From contig JARFXM010000004.1 of the NCBI GenBank assembly GCA_029532625.1, positions 2,418,001-2,482,000 on the forward strand: a stretch of DNA of 64,000 bases. Reading direction: 5' to 3'. Made by a program: the position numbers and the translations under genes. Source of the DNA: Lomentospora prolificans (lineage: Eukaryota; Ascomycota; Sordariomycetes; Microascales; Microascaceae). Numbering within the stretch: position 1 is the first letter of the stretch; each line of letters starts with the position of its first letter. Below are positions 36,193-48,345 of the stretch, piece after piece. The notes beneath the pieces were generated by a model. That model was not told the DNA's origin. It did no database searches and worked only from the letters and a program-made list of their open reading frames with translations.

Positions 36193-39100
36193 CTTGGAGT
36201 TGTTCTAGGCACGGCTGGGGGTTGTTGATCTTGTTGTTTCGCGGAGATCCAAGGCTGAGCTTCATTCATGGACGAAGTAAATACATCGCGGCGTCGTGGA
36301 GCGTGCAGCACTGTCAATGCGACAGTTGTTAACAGCTGTCAGAACAAAATGACTTCGCTTTACTCCGTAAGCCCATGCCACGCGAGACCACGAAATTTAA
36401 TGTTGATCATTCACTTGCTTACTTTACATAATAGCCTAACATCGTGAAGAGGGCAAATAGCTTGTGCTAGCCCCCGATCTACCTTCACTTGACCTCACTT
36501 AGTACTTTAACTAAGTAAAATGATCACCCTTCATGTGATAAGGTCTATAAAGCCACCTAGCCATTCGCGCCCAGAGCACCTTCGCGAGAGATGTCTACTT
36601 GACAGATTCGATCCCCCATGCCTGAACCACTGGTTATCCTGGGCATGCTAATGTTCTTTTCTGTATTCTAATGGAGACCCGTCCAACTTGCTCTCAGATA
36701 CCCCAATATTGAGAGACAAAACACATCACACTTGACAAGAGTCATGGGGATCGTGGCTTGCCATAAATATGAAGAGCCCTGGCTAGGCAGGTGGGAGATA
36801 TACAACAACCAGACGGCGACTTGCGGCACAGAGTTCACCTCTCAACCAGAAAAACATCGACTGCAAGTTCCTATTGTGCAAAACGAGCATCTTGACGTCC
36901 GCCGCTTGGTCCCTAACGCCAGAACTCGCGGGTCTTTCCAGTCATTATCTCCATCCGCACGAGTACCTCCCGCTATTCGATCCAAGAGAGAATGCATATA
37001 TTACGAGGTCCTTTTATCGGCACTGGTACTAGAAAGCGCCTAGGTCTGTGGATACGTTGTTCCCGCTTGGTATCGGGATGCTAAAGACCGTAGAAAAGTG
37101 ACCTGGCAAGTTCGCTAGCCACGAGCATCGAGGCATGCTCTTCAAAGATCCAGTCGACCCAAATATGAGCCCCAAGACGGTCGTCACCGAGCGCCTGATC
37201 GAGAAAACGCCGGCGGCCCTAACTATACCCCATCAGAAGATATCAGCAGTACACCACCAAGAGGGCTTCCAGGCCCAAGCTTGACGGGAAGCATAGCTCA
37301 CACCATCCATTTCGTAGAAATTCTAACCCATTATAGCACGGGAGTGGCCCAAGCATCGCCCTGTTCGATCTGGACCAAGATTTTGATCCTCAAAGGAAAG
37401 GGGCTGACCCATTTCCATAACGACATCACATCTTAAGTCTGTATTCTTATTTCGCACAGGACCAGCTTGGAAGGGTTTCGTTCCGCTTCCCATGCCGTTT
37501 CGGGCTGGCGGAACGACCGAGACGCAAAACGTGAAATCGCCTATCACACCAGGAAACCTTCACCTGAGGAACTACAGACCTCTTGTCAGTCTGCCTGCCG
37601 AGGGCTCTTTCTGTCATATCCGAGAGACAGGAAGAAAAAAGCCTGGCGAAGATGATGACGTGGAACTTCTATGAGAGAACAAGTAGGGCTATGCCCTGGA
37701 GAACCCGGAGAGAAGCTACTTAGCCGGCCGAGCTTTGAAAGGTTCCCCGATGACTTCTGATTTGTCTTCGCGATGTCACCGTGGACACGAATAAGGGATA
37801 TATCCCTATCTGTTTGGCAACCGGGCAATAATATATTAGAGGTATCCTGCCAGTCGCAGTGAGCCAATTCTGGGGACCACAGTCGCGAGTGGGTCGAACC
37901 GAAACGAGCCTTTGCCTTAATTAGGCTCCTCATCCTAGAAAGGTGCCATATCCCATCGGCCCAGAGAGCCAAGTGCAAGAGGACGGAAGAGGCGCATCTA
38001 GAAGAAAAGGGAAACGGAGGACCCATGTCAAAGGGACCATGATTCCCGCTCGCTAAGCTCCAAGCAATGTAGCGCATTTACATGTGTCTGAGCAAGAAGG
38101 CGCAGAGACGAGGCCTGTTGGCTGTCGAAAAGGGACGAACTGGAAGACTTCAATATCTCTGTAGGCAAGAGTAGTCTTGCTATGACTCGAGTCGGTCTAG
38201 TGTGGAAAATAAGCGCATTCGCCCAGGCTCGTCTTGTCGAGCTCTCGGATTCGGCCCGCAGCTGGGTGGAGCTCCCGGCATGCCAGTTCAGGAGAAGAGT
38301 CGGTTTCCTGACCTCCGATCCTGGACTTGACAGGGCAAATGATGCCCCTATCCTCGTCATTCTGTTCCACCGGTGGTCCTCCCATTGTCATATCCTTTGA
38401 TGAAAAAGGGAGCATCATGGCCAGTTTAATTCTGCATCTACAAGGGGGGATGAATGGGGCAACTCTTTATTAAAATGCCAGGTAGCATTGTTATTACTGT
38501 AGGTATACGAATAAAGGATACAGCGCCATTTAATCATGCCTCCTCACCCTAAAAACGGCGCAGTGAAAAGCCGGCCTATCCGTGCTCGAACTTGTCCGTG
38601 GGATGCAAGGCCCCAGTCTGTTGAAGACGGGAGCCAACATGACAATGCGACGATAACTCTGTGTCTCCCTGTCTGCCAAGGGTCTGAGCTGCCTGGAGAC
38701 ATGCTGCTGATACTGGGGGCACGCGCCAATGGATTCCAGAGGAGAAAGCCCCGTGGCCAGCGCATTCGCCTACGCTGGGAGGACAACCATTGACCCCCGA
38801 GGTCCTGCAGAGGAGTGGTGAAGAAAACCCAAAAAGTGGCCTGCTGGCGCAAAGAGGGCTCGGGAAAACGTGGGATCGGCACCCGGCCAGGCGTCAACAA
38901 TGACAGGTCCTGTCATGGTAGTCCCTACGATCTTCCGGGATTGTACCGCTCCTACCAGTGCTGCCGACTCAATCCCTAACTCCGTTTGACCTGTTTGCGA
39001 GTCGCGTCCAAGAGACAAGTCACAAGCTGGAGACCTCGGCTTGCAAGGAGATCGCTTCTTTTCTCCATTCTGACTCCACCTTGACCGTTGAAAGTACTGC

Positions 39101-42100
39101 GGAAGGGTACCATCACAGAAGCTGCATGTACTGCTTTTCTTTCTTTTTGTGCATGATCCTCTTGATAAGTCGTGCGCCTCCCGCCTCCCTGTTTGTTTGC
39201 TCGCCCATGCCAGATTGTCGGATCATCAGTCTGAAGTGATCACGCACACCCCCTCATCTGGCAAGGGCCAGCAAGAGAGTCGGTTGATTGAAAATAAAAA
39301 TATCAGGCCAAAACAAAATTAAACACGCCCCTGGCGGTCAAGCGGGGGAAGTGGTGGCAACCCAGGCCGACCGAAACAGGGTCGGGGGTTTCCATTCAAG
39401 GAAATTTGGAGCGGATAGCGCGCGACATTTTTGTCAATCTCCCGTTCTCCCGCAAAACCCTAGCTTGTTTGCTCGTCCCTCTTTATACTTAAATCGTGCC
39501 AGGGAATGGAAAAGGGTCGCAGGCGACAATAATACGGATACACCATCATACCAAGGAATTACGACTCAATTATCCGTAGCACCACGGCCGGACCCGCGTC
39601 CGAAGTGGTTTAGCTGCCCCTGGACTGCCAGGCAACGGCAGACTAGGCCTGGAATCGACTTAGCAGCATGGGCAGGGGAGACAACTCCACTCTACAAGTA
39701 GGAACAGCATTGATGGCTGGCTTCAGGGCTTAGTTCCCGCCTCACCCAGTTTTATTGCGTACTACCGGAGAGTAGTCTGTGAGAAGGCTGGCTAGTTTGC
39801 ATCTGGACCCTTGATCACGTAAAATTTGGGCCTTCTAGTAGTATTTTGCCCATCACCGATCCTACCGTCGTGAGGTTGTTCGACTTGCCGACCGGCGTCT
39901 ATGAAAATGCCGTCGGAGAGGCCCCGGCCATCCTTAAGTTCGTCGATATGTTGTCGTCGTCGTTCCTTGGGCCCCAAGGCGATACCGATCGCGTTTCGCT
40001 ACGAGACTCACGCCCATGTAGGGTCTTGAGCCAACTATGGGAGCTCCTCCCTGAAATCACAGTCCGCAGGCCCCAAATTGCTTTCGATTTAGTCTTCAAA
40101 TGTTTTGTTTTCACTGCAGGCTGAGTCTCTAAATGTATTAGACCGGCATAAGATGCGCGCGCTTTCCAAGGCATGATGTCCTGGAATAATCACGGCCGTG
40201 CTCTTCTGTCCCAGGCCCAGCCACCCGTGTGCTTGCGATTTTGTGAACAAAGATCCTGCCTGTCGACAGGTTTCGGTCGGGCTTTGCTGGTTTTTGTCGG
40301 AGCCTTTCCATTGGCCTCTTCGGGGCTGGGCCCGCCCGGCGAGCGGGGGTGGGAAGCTACACAAAGGTATTTTATGGGCAGAACAAACGAACCCCAGCGA
40401 GAGGGTTATTCCAAAATAAAACTGCGCTCCCGCCCACCATGTGTTGGGCGGGAGGAACCCGCGAAGAATGTGGGGTTCCACAGCCATCAACATCGTCATC
40501 AGAACCTCCCATGTATTCCAGGAAACGTCAGCGGTGTGATTGAGACGAGCGAAAGAATATGCCCTCCTTCCTCGAGCGGACACTCGAGCATTAACAAGTA
40601 CGTACTTCGTACTAAAGGCAGCAACCAGACCAATAATCCACCAGTTCTCACCGGGGGACAGCGATCCATGTGATGCGACTCGGCAGGACAAGGGTCGGGG
40701 AAGCAGGGAACGCCTGCTGGGAGGTCTCAGCGGCAACACCCATTGGACGTAACCATCCCGCAGTCTGGGCCTTTGGTTCACTTGAGGACAGAGAGGAAAA
40801 AGGCGCCTGCGGGTGCATTAGGCCACGTAGCGTGCTTCAGAATATTAAACTCCATCCAATTCGAGATACCATTCAGATTGGCTCTTGAGTGCTACACTAT
40901 CGCTGCAACTGAAAAGTAAACCATTTGGCAAAGTCCGAAGTACCAGCTCAAGTCCAGTGCTACTTAGTAAATGGAAGATGAAGAGCAGGTGTTTATTGGT
41001 TCCTATTCGGGAAGGCAGCACTGGGAATGGATGATGCACTCAAGCAGGTTTACGGTTCCCCCCCACCAGCTTCGGGTTGCTTGGTTTGGCTGCGTTTTTT
41101 TATTCTTCTTTTCTGATATACAAGCATTTACCCCATGACCCATGACAGGCGCCGACCACCGGACGCATGGTGTTTGGCGAGGGTCAACTATCCATCCCCT
41201 GGCACTTACTCAGATCGGGCACTCTACAAGTACAGGATGCGCTGATATCGAGCCCAGTTGTCGGCATGCTCAACCTGGCATCGCATCCCGTCACCCATGT
41301 CAAACGTGGCTCTGCCACAGTTCAACCGGATTCAAGCCCCGTTTCACGACCTTTCCTAGTTTGTTTGGCTGGAGGTTGGCGCAAGATGTTCGTCTTGAAA
41401 GGCAGACTAGGACTCGTCACTGTCACACTCGCAAGTTCGTGTTGAAAAGTCGAGCAACAAGGGCCCTATGAGAGTGTTGAGGCGCAACCCAGGGAATCGA
41501 GCTCTGTCGGCGACAATTTGGCATGGTAGCTCCACCTTGCTTGCAGTAGCGGAAAGTTGTTTAGTGCAAGAATTTACTAAGTATCGATCAATTCGATCTC
41601 GTTATTGCGCGTGCCCTGAGACAACGTAGCTTCAAAGTCCGACAGACTCCTGAATGCATGCATTAATAGCATGAGACGATAATCGGGAGACTCATACCCC
41701 TTCTTCGGTAATTCCACGACGGCGCTAAATAGGGCCGTGCTTGGTATATTTTAGGTAGTGGCACAAGGTGGGCTAACCGGCCATGATGGAGTTATTTGGA
41801 TGACTACCGAGTGAGTGGAAACCGTCCTGGAATTTGTAGAAGGGGGGAAAGGCCTTGAGGGCACCGCCTGAACAAGGCACTAATAGAGAGGATCCCTCGA
41901 GGGTCTGGACCCGACAATATGGTACCGGCTTCTTGCTCCGTGCTCCGCCCAACCAGAAGCGAACGACCTCCACACCTCCAATTTCTGCGCATCAGCCAAG
42001 TTCTCGTTCCGAGACTGGGATGATACTAGTAACATCTCAATGACAAAGTGCGAAGTACTTGAAGACCTGCGAGATCAACCTGTCGGTAGCGCAAGGAAAC

Positions 42101-42824
42101 AGTGGAAAATACTTATTTAAGTGTAACTCGGCCGGCGAAACAGGAAGGTCGAAGGGCTTTATCTTCCGACCGTGCGGGATGTCCCTCTTGTTCCCGTTTC
42201 GCAAGCAAACGCTGGCTGGCCAGCGGTGCCTGGTGGTCTTTTTCACTACTTGTCGCCTCGTATCCGGTCCTGTGAACCGGTTTCATCAACCCACACTTTT
42301 GATATCCTTCACTCCTTCCCGTCGCGAAGTATTATTTACGTCACCTGATGCGGCACCGATGAAAAGGACCAAAATCCGCTTTGGCTCCTGAGCCATCGCA
42401 TGCAGCTGTCGTGTTTTGCTTTTCAGACCCCTTTTGTTATCTTTTCTCTTTCTATCTCTGTCCTTTTTTTTTTCTCGGGTAACACAGTCTTTCTCGAACA
42501 CCATGGCGTGCCCGACGACCTTGAGCCTTAGCGGCTAACGTCACGCACGCAAAAGAGAGAGGGGGGGGGCCCAAAATAGAAGGGAAAAAAAAAAGGAAAA
42601 CCCCAACAGGCGGTGAGGATGGAGCGATGCAGGCCGTCACACGAAGAAAAGGCAACTGACGGCCCTGAACCACTCAATTGGATTCGCGTAGTGTGGCGAC
42701 TCAGCGGCCAAAAGACCAAGAAGCCTGCTTCTTGTGCATGATAACATTTGCTTTGAAGTTTTGCCACAGTTATCGGAGCGGCGAATCAATCATATAAACC
42801 CCCCTCAGCAATTTGGTCCAGACC
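36193..42824. other. Gene-poor block, left part, with the bub3 upstream region
   Basis: The first few hundred bases hold the bub3 promoter. Beyond that I find only short open frames. Three of them between 36732 and 37674 (+) look slightly more protein-like than the rest and are listed separately. An A-rich stretch lies at 39290-39325. I see no transposon proteins, tRNA or other RNA genes. Confidence 0.45.
36744..37674 (+). other. Possible relic or poorly resolved gene, several open segments
   Basis: Three plus-strand open segments follow one another: 36744-37043, 37135-37284 and about 37410-37677. The last reads for about 80 codons, including LPMPFRAGGTTETQ and NLHLRNYRPLVSLP, and ends at a TGA. 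I do not recognise a family and could not join the segments with convincing splice sites. They may be chance open frames, or exons or remains of an uncharacterised gene. Confidence 0.15.
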
Positions 42825-42849
42825 TTTTTTTTTTTTTTTTTTTTTTTTT
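42825..42849. repeat. Poly-T run, 25 nt
   Basis: An uninterrupted run of 25 T on the plus strand in gene-poor DNA, followed by a GC-rich stretch. Confidence 0.95.
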
Positions 42850-45158
42850 CGCGGGCGGCGCCGTAAGGGCAGTTCTCAGGGCCTTCCGAAGGGGTATTTT
42901 AAGGTACACGGGCATCAGAACGGAGTTTGTCGGCCCATGGGGCGTCGTTTGGTGCAAAAGACGGATCAAAAGACCTTGAAACCAATGACGAGCCGGGAAA
43001 GGATTTACCGTTCCAGTTCGCCGGGCCTCCGTCCATTCATTCATTCTCGATCACACTATCCACAAAGGCGGGAATTTCCATAGGATGACCCCTCACTGCG
43101 CCGGCCTGTAACAGAAATCAAGCCGTCCGTCTCTCCTTTCCACGTTTCCTTCGGGAAAAGCGGGGTGACGAAGCGAGAATCGTATCTTGCTTGCCAATAA
43201 TCCGCTTTCAAAACTCGGTGAAATAAGTGACATGGTGTCGTATCCACCGAATTTAGCAGAGATTAAGGAAACCTGCGGTCCAGCCCCAAGGACCACGCAG
43301 TATTTACCACGGCTCCTGCTCGATCACTGGATTTCTTGGTACTCGTTCTTGTTGTGTGGCGGAATATGATTGCTTACCACAGCAAGGAAGGTCCCATGGA
43401 GGCGTAGGAGGGTAACCCATTTTCCAACGGTGGGTGGACGGTTAGGGAGAACCAGAGCAGTTCAGCCATTAAACCATCGACAGAAACGGCTCAAGATCAA
43501 GAAGAGCGAGAAACGCCCTCAGCGTACCGCAGCGCCTAGATGCAAGGAAGAAAGGATTCGTGACCAGAAGCGGATACGGATACACCCGCGCGGGGTAACA
43601 AAAGGAGAATAGCTTGAGAAAATAGATGCATTTCGAGAACCGCTTCCTGTGCTCTTCTTAGGGTCCTGCCGACCAAACAATGCTGCTTGGGCTTCCCTGC
43701 TCTCCTTGGTCCCCACAGGCCTACCCAAGCCACCATTGAGGATTCTTGCCTGGACATCCGGAGTCAAGGGTTCGGCGGCCCGCCGCCTGATAATATGGAC
43801 GCGAGTGCTTGTTCTTGCGGCCGGCGAAGCTGGGTCTTGGAGAACACACGCAAGAAGCTAAATACAAAAGTGTACCAAGGTACAGCTTGGGTACCGATTC
43901 TGAGCCGGACGGGGTGTGGCGTGGGTGAGGGGGAAAGTTCAACCACACCAGCCGCATCTCAGCCAACGAGACAGTGAGTGAACCCGCCTGATACCAATAT
44001 AAAATTATGGGCTTGCATTCAAAGACAGACATGGAAATGGAGACATACGCCGACTCAGCAGCGAGGGGCTCGCTGCAGGTGGCATCTTGCAGGGGCGCCA
44101 CTGTCCGGCCAAGGCTTGAAAAGGCCTCGCACCCATAGCGCAAGTCTCAATTAGGCCGGTCGCCGTTCCAGACACCATGGAGAGAACAAAAGAAGAAAGT
44201 CAATGACAAGCTCCGACACCTGTTGCACTGTTAGTCTGGTACCTACCGTCTACGCTGCGAAGAACGAACGATTCGTCAAACGCGCACGAGTTCTCCTGCG
44301 AATCACGGCGAGTAGACGAGGAACCTCCTTTATCAGATGCAAACGTTCCCCAGCCGCCCGGCTTTGTAAAACCACCTCAGCAAGCTACATGACAAAAATC
44401 CGTCAATGGCGATGATATATGATCGGCTCCCGGCATCCTCGGTATTGCATGCGCTATCTACGTTACAGATGGGGTATGTCCCATGCTGTCTACCAAAGAC
44501 TATGACAAAATCGTTCGACGGGGTCAGAAAGCGGGACAAGTGGTGTGGTTGTCGAGGGACGTGAAACCAACCCAGTGATTTGAGGGGAACTGGCAGCACC
44601 AGAGTTTGCCTGGGACCACTCCAAGTTGCAAGACCACCGCCAGGCAGTCTTCTTCGATGCAGGACGGGTAAATATCCATGGATGGTACACCCTAGCCGGT
44701 GTGGAAGAACCCCGCCGCCCACATTGCCAGCTGGGGCGTCAACAATGACCGCTGGAATCGTACGCAAACCGTCTGTTTAACAATCATGGCAACGATTTCG
44801 TTAGGATCACCTTGGTGCACGCCCTATGTAAATCAATTTCTGCGCATTCGGGGCGTGAGGATTGATTGCTGTGCTTAACGAGTAGAACGGAACCACATCA
44901 TTTTGTCGAAATGGTCCTAAAGCTGAAGAGCCTAACATGTGCAGGTTGGGCAACGAGAGCTGCACTAACACGGCGTCGCAAGTTCGCTTAAATATAGGGG
45001 GCCCGCAAGCAGGTGGCGCGGACCGGCAGTATGAAAAGAGCACTCCAGATGCAGGGTGGATTATGAAGGTGACTTGTCTACTTCGATCTATCGTATATGG
45101 CGCTCTCACGGATATTACTTTTGCACGGCGCCGACAAGCGAATCGAGTCGCGGACAGG

Positions 45159-45178
45159 TTTTTTTTTTTTTTTTTTTT
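45159..45178. repeat. Poly-T run, 20 nt
   Basis: An uninterrupted run of 20 T on the plus strand in gene-poor DNA. Confidence 0.95.
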
Positions 45179-47026
45179 GTTGGGGGACAAGCCTGTGAGC
45201 TCGCTACGAATATGGATTTGGGGAAATTGATAAAAGCTTGATGAGCGCCTTCAGGGATCGAAGGTAAACAATACAGCACAGCCAGCGGGCAAAGGCATTC
45301 ATATGGTACCAGGATCGTGTTAGCGGCCCCTATGGCTGCTTTTGGGCATGGAGGCATGGACAGACCAGGGCCATTTTGAGACCGGACGAAGTTGTGGTCT
45401 CGACGGAGCCATGAGAAGCTAGAGCCGGATCCTTGTCAATAATGTGAAGACAAGAACAGGACACCGTCAAATAGCGACGGTTCTGCTTAGGGGTGCCGTT
45501 TGAGTGTATCGTATCGTTGACCAGTATCCCAAATGTCGGAGGAGCACGTCGTACAAAGTAGCTTAAAACCCTTGCTCGATAAAGAAAATGAGGTCAGGCC
45601 CTTGGTGCCTCGTCAGCGGTGTGGCGCCGTGGGGTTACGTTACCGGAGCACAGCCCGGCCTCAGCGAGGTTATCTGTCACAATCCTGTCTTGCATGCTTG
45701 CGTGTTGAACTCGTCGCTGAGCGACATGGGATGCACCGTCACAGGAACTTGTCGTGATGACATGGGTAGCCACAGCTGCTATTCCGGCGCTTCGGGGTGG
45801 CGAAAGTTCCCGTTGGTGAGGCTGTTGCGTGTTCCTCGGGACTGAGGGGTTCGTTCGAGAGCGACACCGACAGACGAGAACGGTATCACTCAGTGCTCTC
45901 GTCCTGCAACAAAACGACGTTAGAGTCGCACGAGGTTCTTCCAGAGGCTATTACGGGCATCCTTGCAGGAGCGAATGGTAGAGCGGTACCGAAATAGCGC
46001 GCTCGGCTCGGTTGACGAATATGTACGGAGGTCGCCCAGGCCTTTCGAATATTCTGTTTTGATTGTTACTCCGTAATATCGATGCTTGCGACCGTGGAAA
46101 TCCATCCCACTCGGCACATTGGCGCCGCGCGGACTCGGATACCTCGTGCAGGGAAAGCGGACAGGACTGGATGTCGTTCCCTTGACCCCCGCAGTTTTGC
46201 CAACCACTCCTCGCGCAGAGCAAGTTGCATCGGTTATCCAAGCGAGAGAGGTGTGGTCGGTTTTGGCTTAGGCATATTGCGCCGCCTGCCAAACGGAGGC
46301 CTTTAATTGGCAAGCCCGTCTTGACCACCAATTCGACATGGGCTCTGAATCCGTCCAGCAGCCAGCCGAGCACTATCCTATGAGGTTGTGTGCATCGACA
46401 GGGTTCATCGGGACGGCCGTGGGGCGGTCGTGGGGCGGTCTCTCTAGCGTATTATCTTCGATCCAACCAGAGGGTTGTCCTCGTACCTCAGTACCACCAG
46501 TTCAAGGGGAGAATGTACCTCAGTCCTCGTACTCCATACCTGGCTCGATTTGTAAAGGGATGGCCTAGGTACTACCCCCAAGTCGAAATTTCTGGCGTTG
46601 AGGGTCTTTGGTCGGTTCTGAAATGGGAGTGCAGGTGGATTTGCGTCTCCTGAACTTTTATTCGCCCACGATCCAAGCAGAAGTTTAACCTCCGGGGTTG
46701 GTTACGAGGCGGCGGACCCATTTTCGCCGGTGCTTGTCGAAAGGAGATAAATAGTTATCCTCCCGAACGTGTATGGGGACGGAGTGCTTCCCGACCCCGA
46801 ATCCCGACCGCCGGTTGCTGTGCTGACAGCACAGTGCTTCCGGCCATTTGGGTTCATTATTGCTTCTGACCATCACAATCGGCGACCCCAATACCACAGT
46901 CCTGGGAAAGTCGGCGGTTCTGGCTTTGGGGGTGCGGGTCCGGGAATAATAGCAGTAGACTTTACGGAGTACATTAATATAATAATAGTGACGAGTGCGC
47001 CTGTCTCAGTGCGCGCTGGTGACAAA

Positions 47027-47044
47027 CCCCCCCCCCCCCCGGGG
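47027..47044. repeat. C14-G4 run
   Basis: Fourteen C are followed by four G on the plus strand, forming a short self-complementary CCCCGGGG core. It lies in gene-poor DNA. Confidence 0.95.
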
Positions 47045-47815
47045 CCCAAACTTCCGTTCTCCCATCTTGATTCGGCTTAGCGTCAAGACTGTGGGTCGTG
47101 TACCCCCGTGTCAGTACACACATGGTACGTCTTGTCATGTCCACAGAGCCTTCAATGTTTACCGCACACTTGAATTCCTTCACGGGGCGTGATTTCTCCT
47201 GTGCATCGTTGCAAACCCGATGTTAGGATGCAGGTTTCCACGCCGCCAGCCTCCCGTTCTGATAGTCGTCCGCTTCAGGGCCATGGCACGTGGTGCGCAG
47301 AATCCCGATGATTTCGGCTGCAGAAACGAACAATTATCATCGGGATCAAAGAGAGAAAAATGAAGTGAAAACAAGTTCCAGGGTACAGGAATTGCCAGAG
47401 TGCGAGAGCGCCGCCGAGTGAGCCAAGGGCTTCACCCAGGGTCCTGTTGGCAGAAATTTGAGTGGAAGTCGTCAATATCAAGTACAGCAAAGTGCCAGCT
47501 AGGTACCTTCGACGTTATATGCATACAGCCGGAGCACTGTCCCTCTTGGTGCAGTGGCAACCCCCCTCCCACGCCCATCAACCCATTTGGGTTTCCTTGG
47601 GCCTGGTACTCCAATTAACGTACGACCCAGCACCAGGGTTGGGTCGGTGCTCTATCCCTCTGGAGCACCCCGTATTTCTGGATGAGGTACTGTAATGTAC
47701 GCTGGCTGCTCGTAGCTGGCAGACACCGTACGGGGGTACGCTGCTCTTCACATACGAGTGCGGAGCACACTATGACTGTGGGCGCTCCGTCCACTTCCCT
47801 GTTTCCTCGGACCAG

Positions 47816-47925
47816 TCTCTTTGCTTCCTTCCACACCCCATGTACTCAATAATAACACCTCTCTCCACTCCTCTTTCCTCAAATCTCCTCACTCTTCCCC
47901 TTCTTCCCTCCCTCTAGAACTCATC
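47816..47925 (+). promoter_or_regulatory. Pyrimidine-rich core promoter or leader of the zinc-ribbon gene
   Basis: About 110 nt of the plus strand are dominated by C and T, as often found around transcription start sites of well-expressed fungal genes. It lies 420-530 nt upstream of the ATG at 48346. A possible 57-nt leader intron (48070-48126, GTGAGT...ACCAG) follows, but its branch site is weak. Confidence 0.35.
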
Positions 47926-48345
47926 CGTTCCCCATTCCACCTCATTGCCTGGCATCGTCAGCCGATTCCTGACTTGCGTGGAATTCAATCCACTGCGAAT
48001 CCCAGCTTCGGCCAATTGTCACCAAACGATTCACTTCGACTCTGCCTGGATCGACTGGAGCTGGTGCCCGTGAGTTTATTCAAGTGGTTTTCCCGATTGT
48101 TAAATACCTGTCCAACCTCCGACCAGGCTGCTCCTGGAAGTTCGATATCGAACCCAAGTGGTTACGTTCCTGTTTTCCCTAATCCCGACAAGCCCTTCAA
48201 CCATCGCATACAGCCTCGCTAGAGCGTGGTTGTCCGCTAACTCATCGGTCATCCAACCATCCCGTCAATTCTGGACCGTTCCTGGAGCTTGGCCAACCAG
48301 CCCCCGTCCTAGCCGGTTTCTCTTCACGTCTACATTAACGACAAA

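Larger units (their letters stand above)
42850..48345. other. Gene-poor block, right part, with the zinc-ribbon gene's upstream region
   Basis: No supportable gene. It contains a poly-T run (45159-45178), a short 11-nt tandem duplication (CGTGGGGCGGT twice, near 46420-46440) and a C14-G4 run (47027-47044). The last 500 nt carry the promoter and leader of the zinc-ribbon gene. Confidence 0.5.

Noticed and set aside
17891..42785. Shared TATCGGAGCGG upstream of two poly-T runs, read as a mobile-element end
   Set aside because: An 11-base match is expected many times by chance in 64 kb, and its distance to the poly-T run differs (about 3 nt versus more than 40 nt).
10178..48345. Repeat-induced point mutation explaining the gene-poor blocks
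   Set aside because: The blocks are not visibly A/T-rich or TA-rich and no repeated copies are recognisable. A RIP index calculation would settle it.
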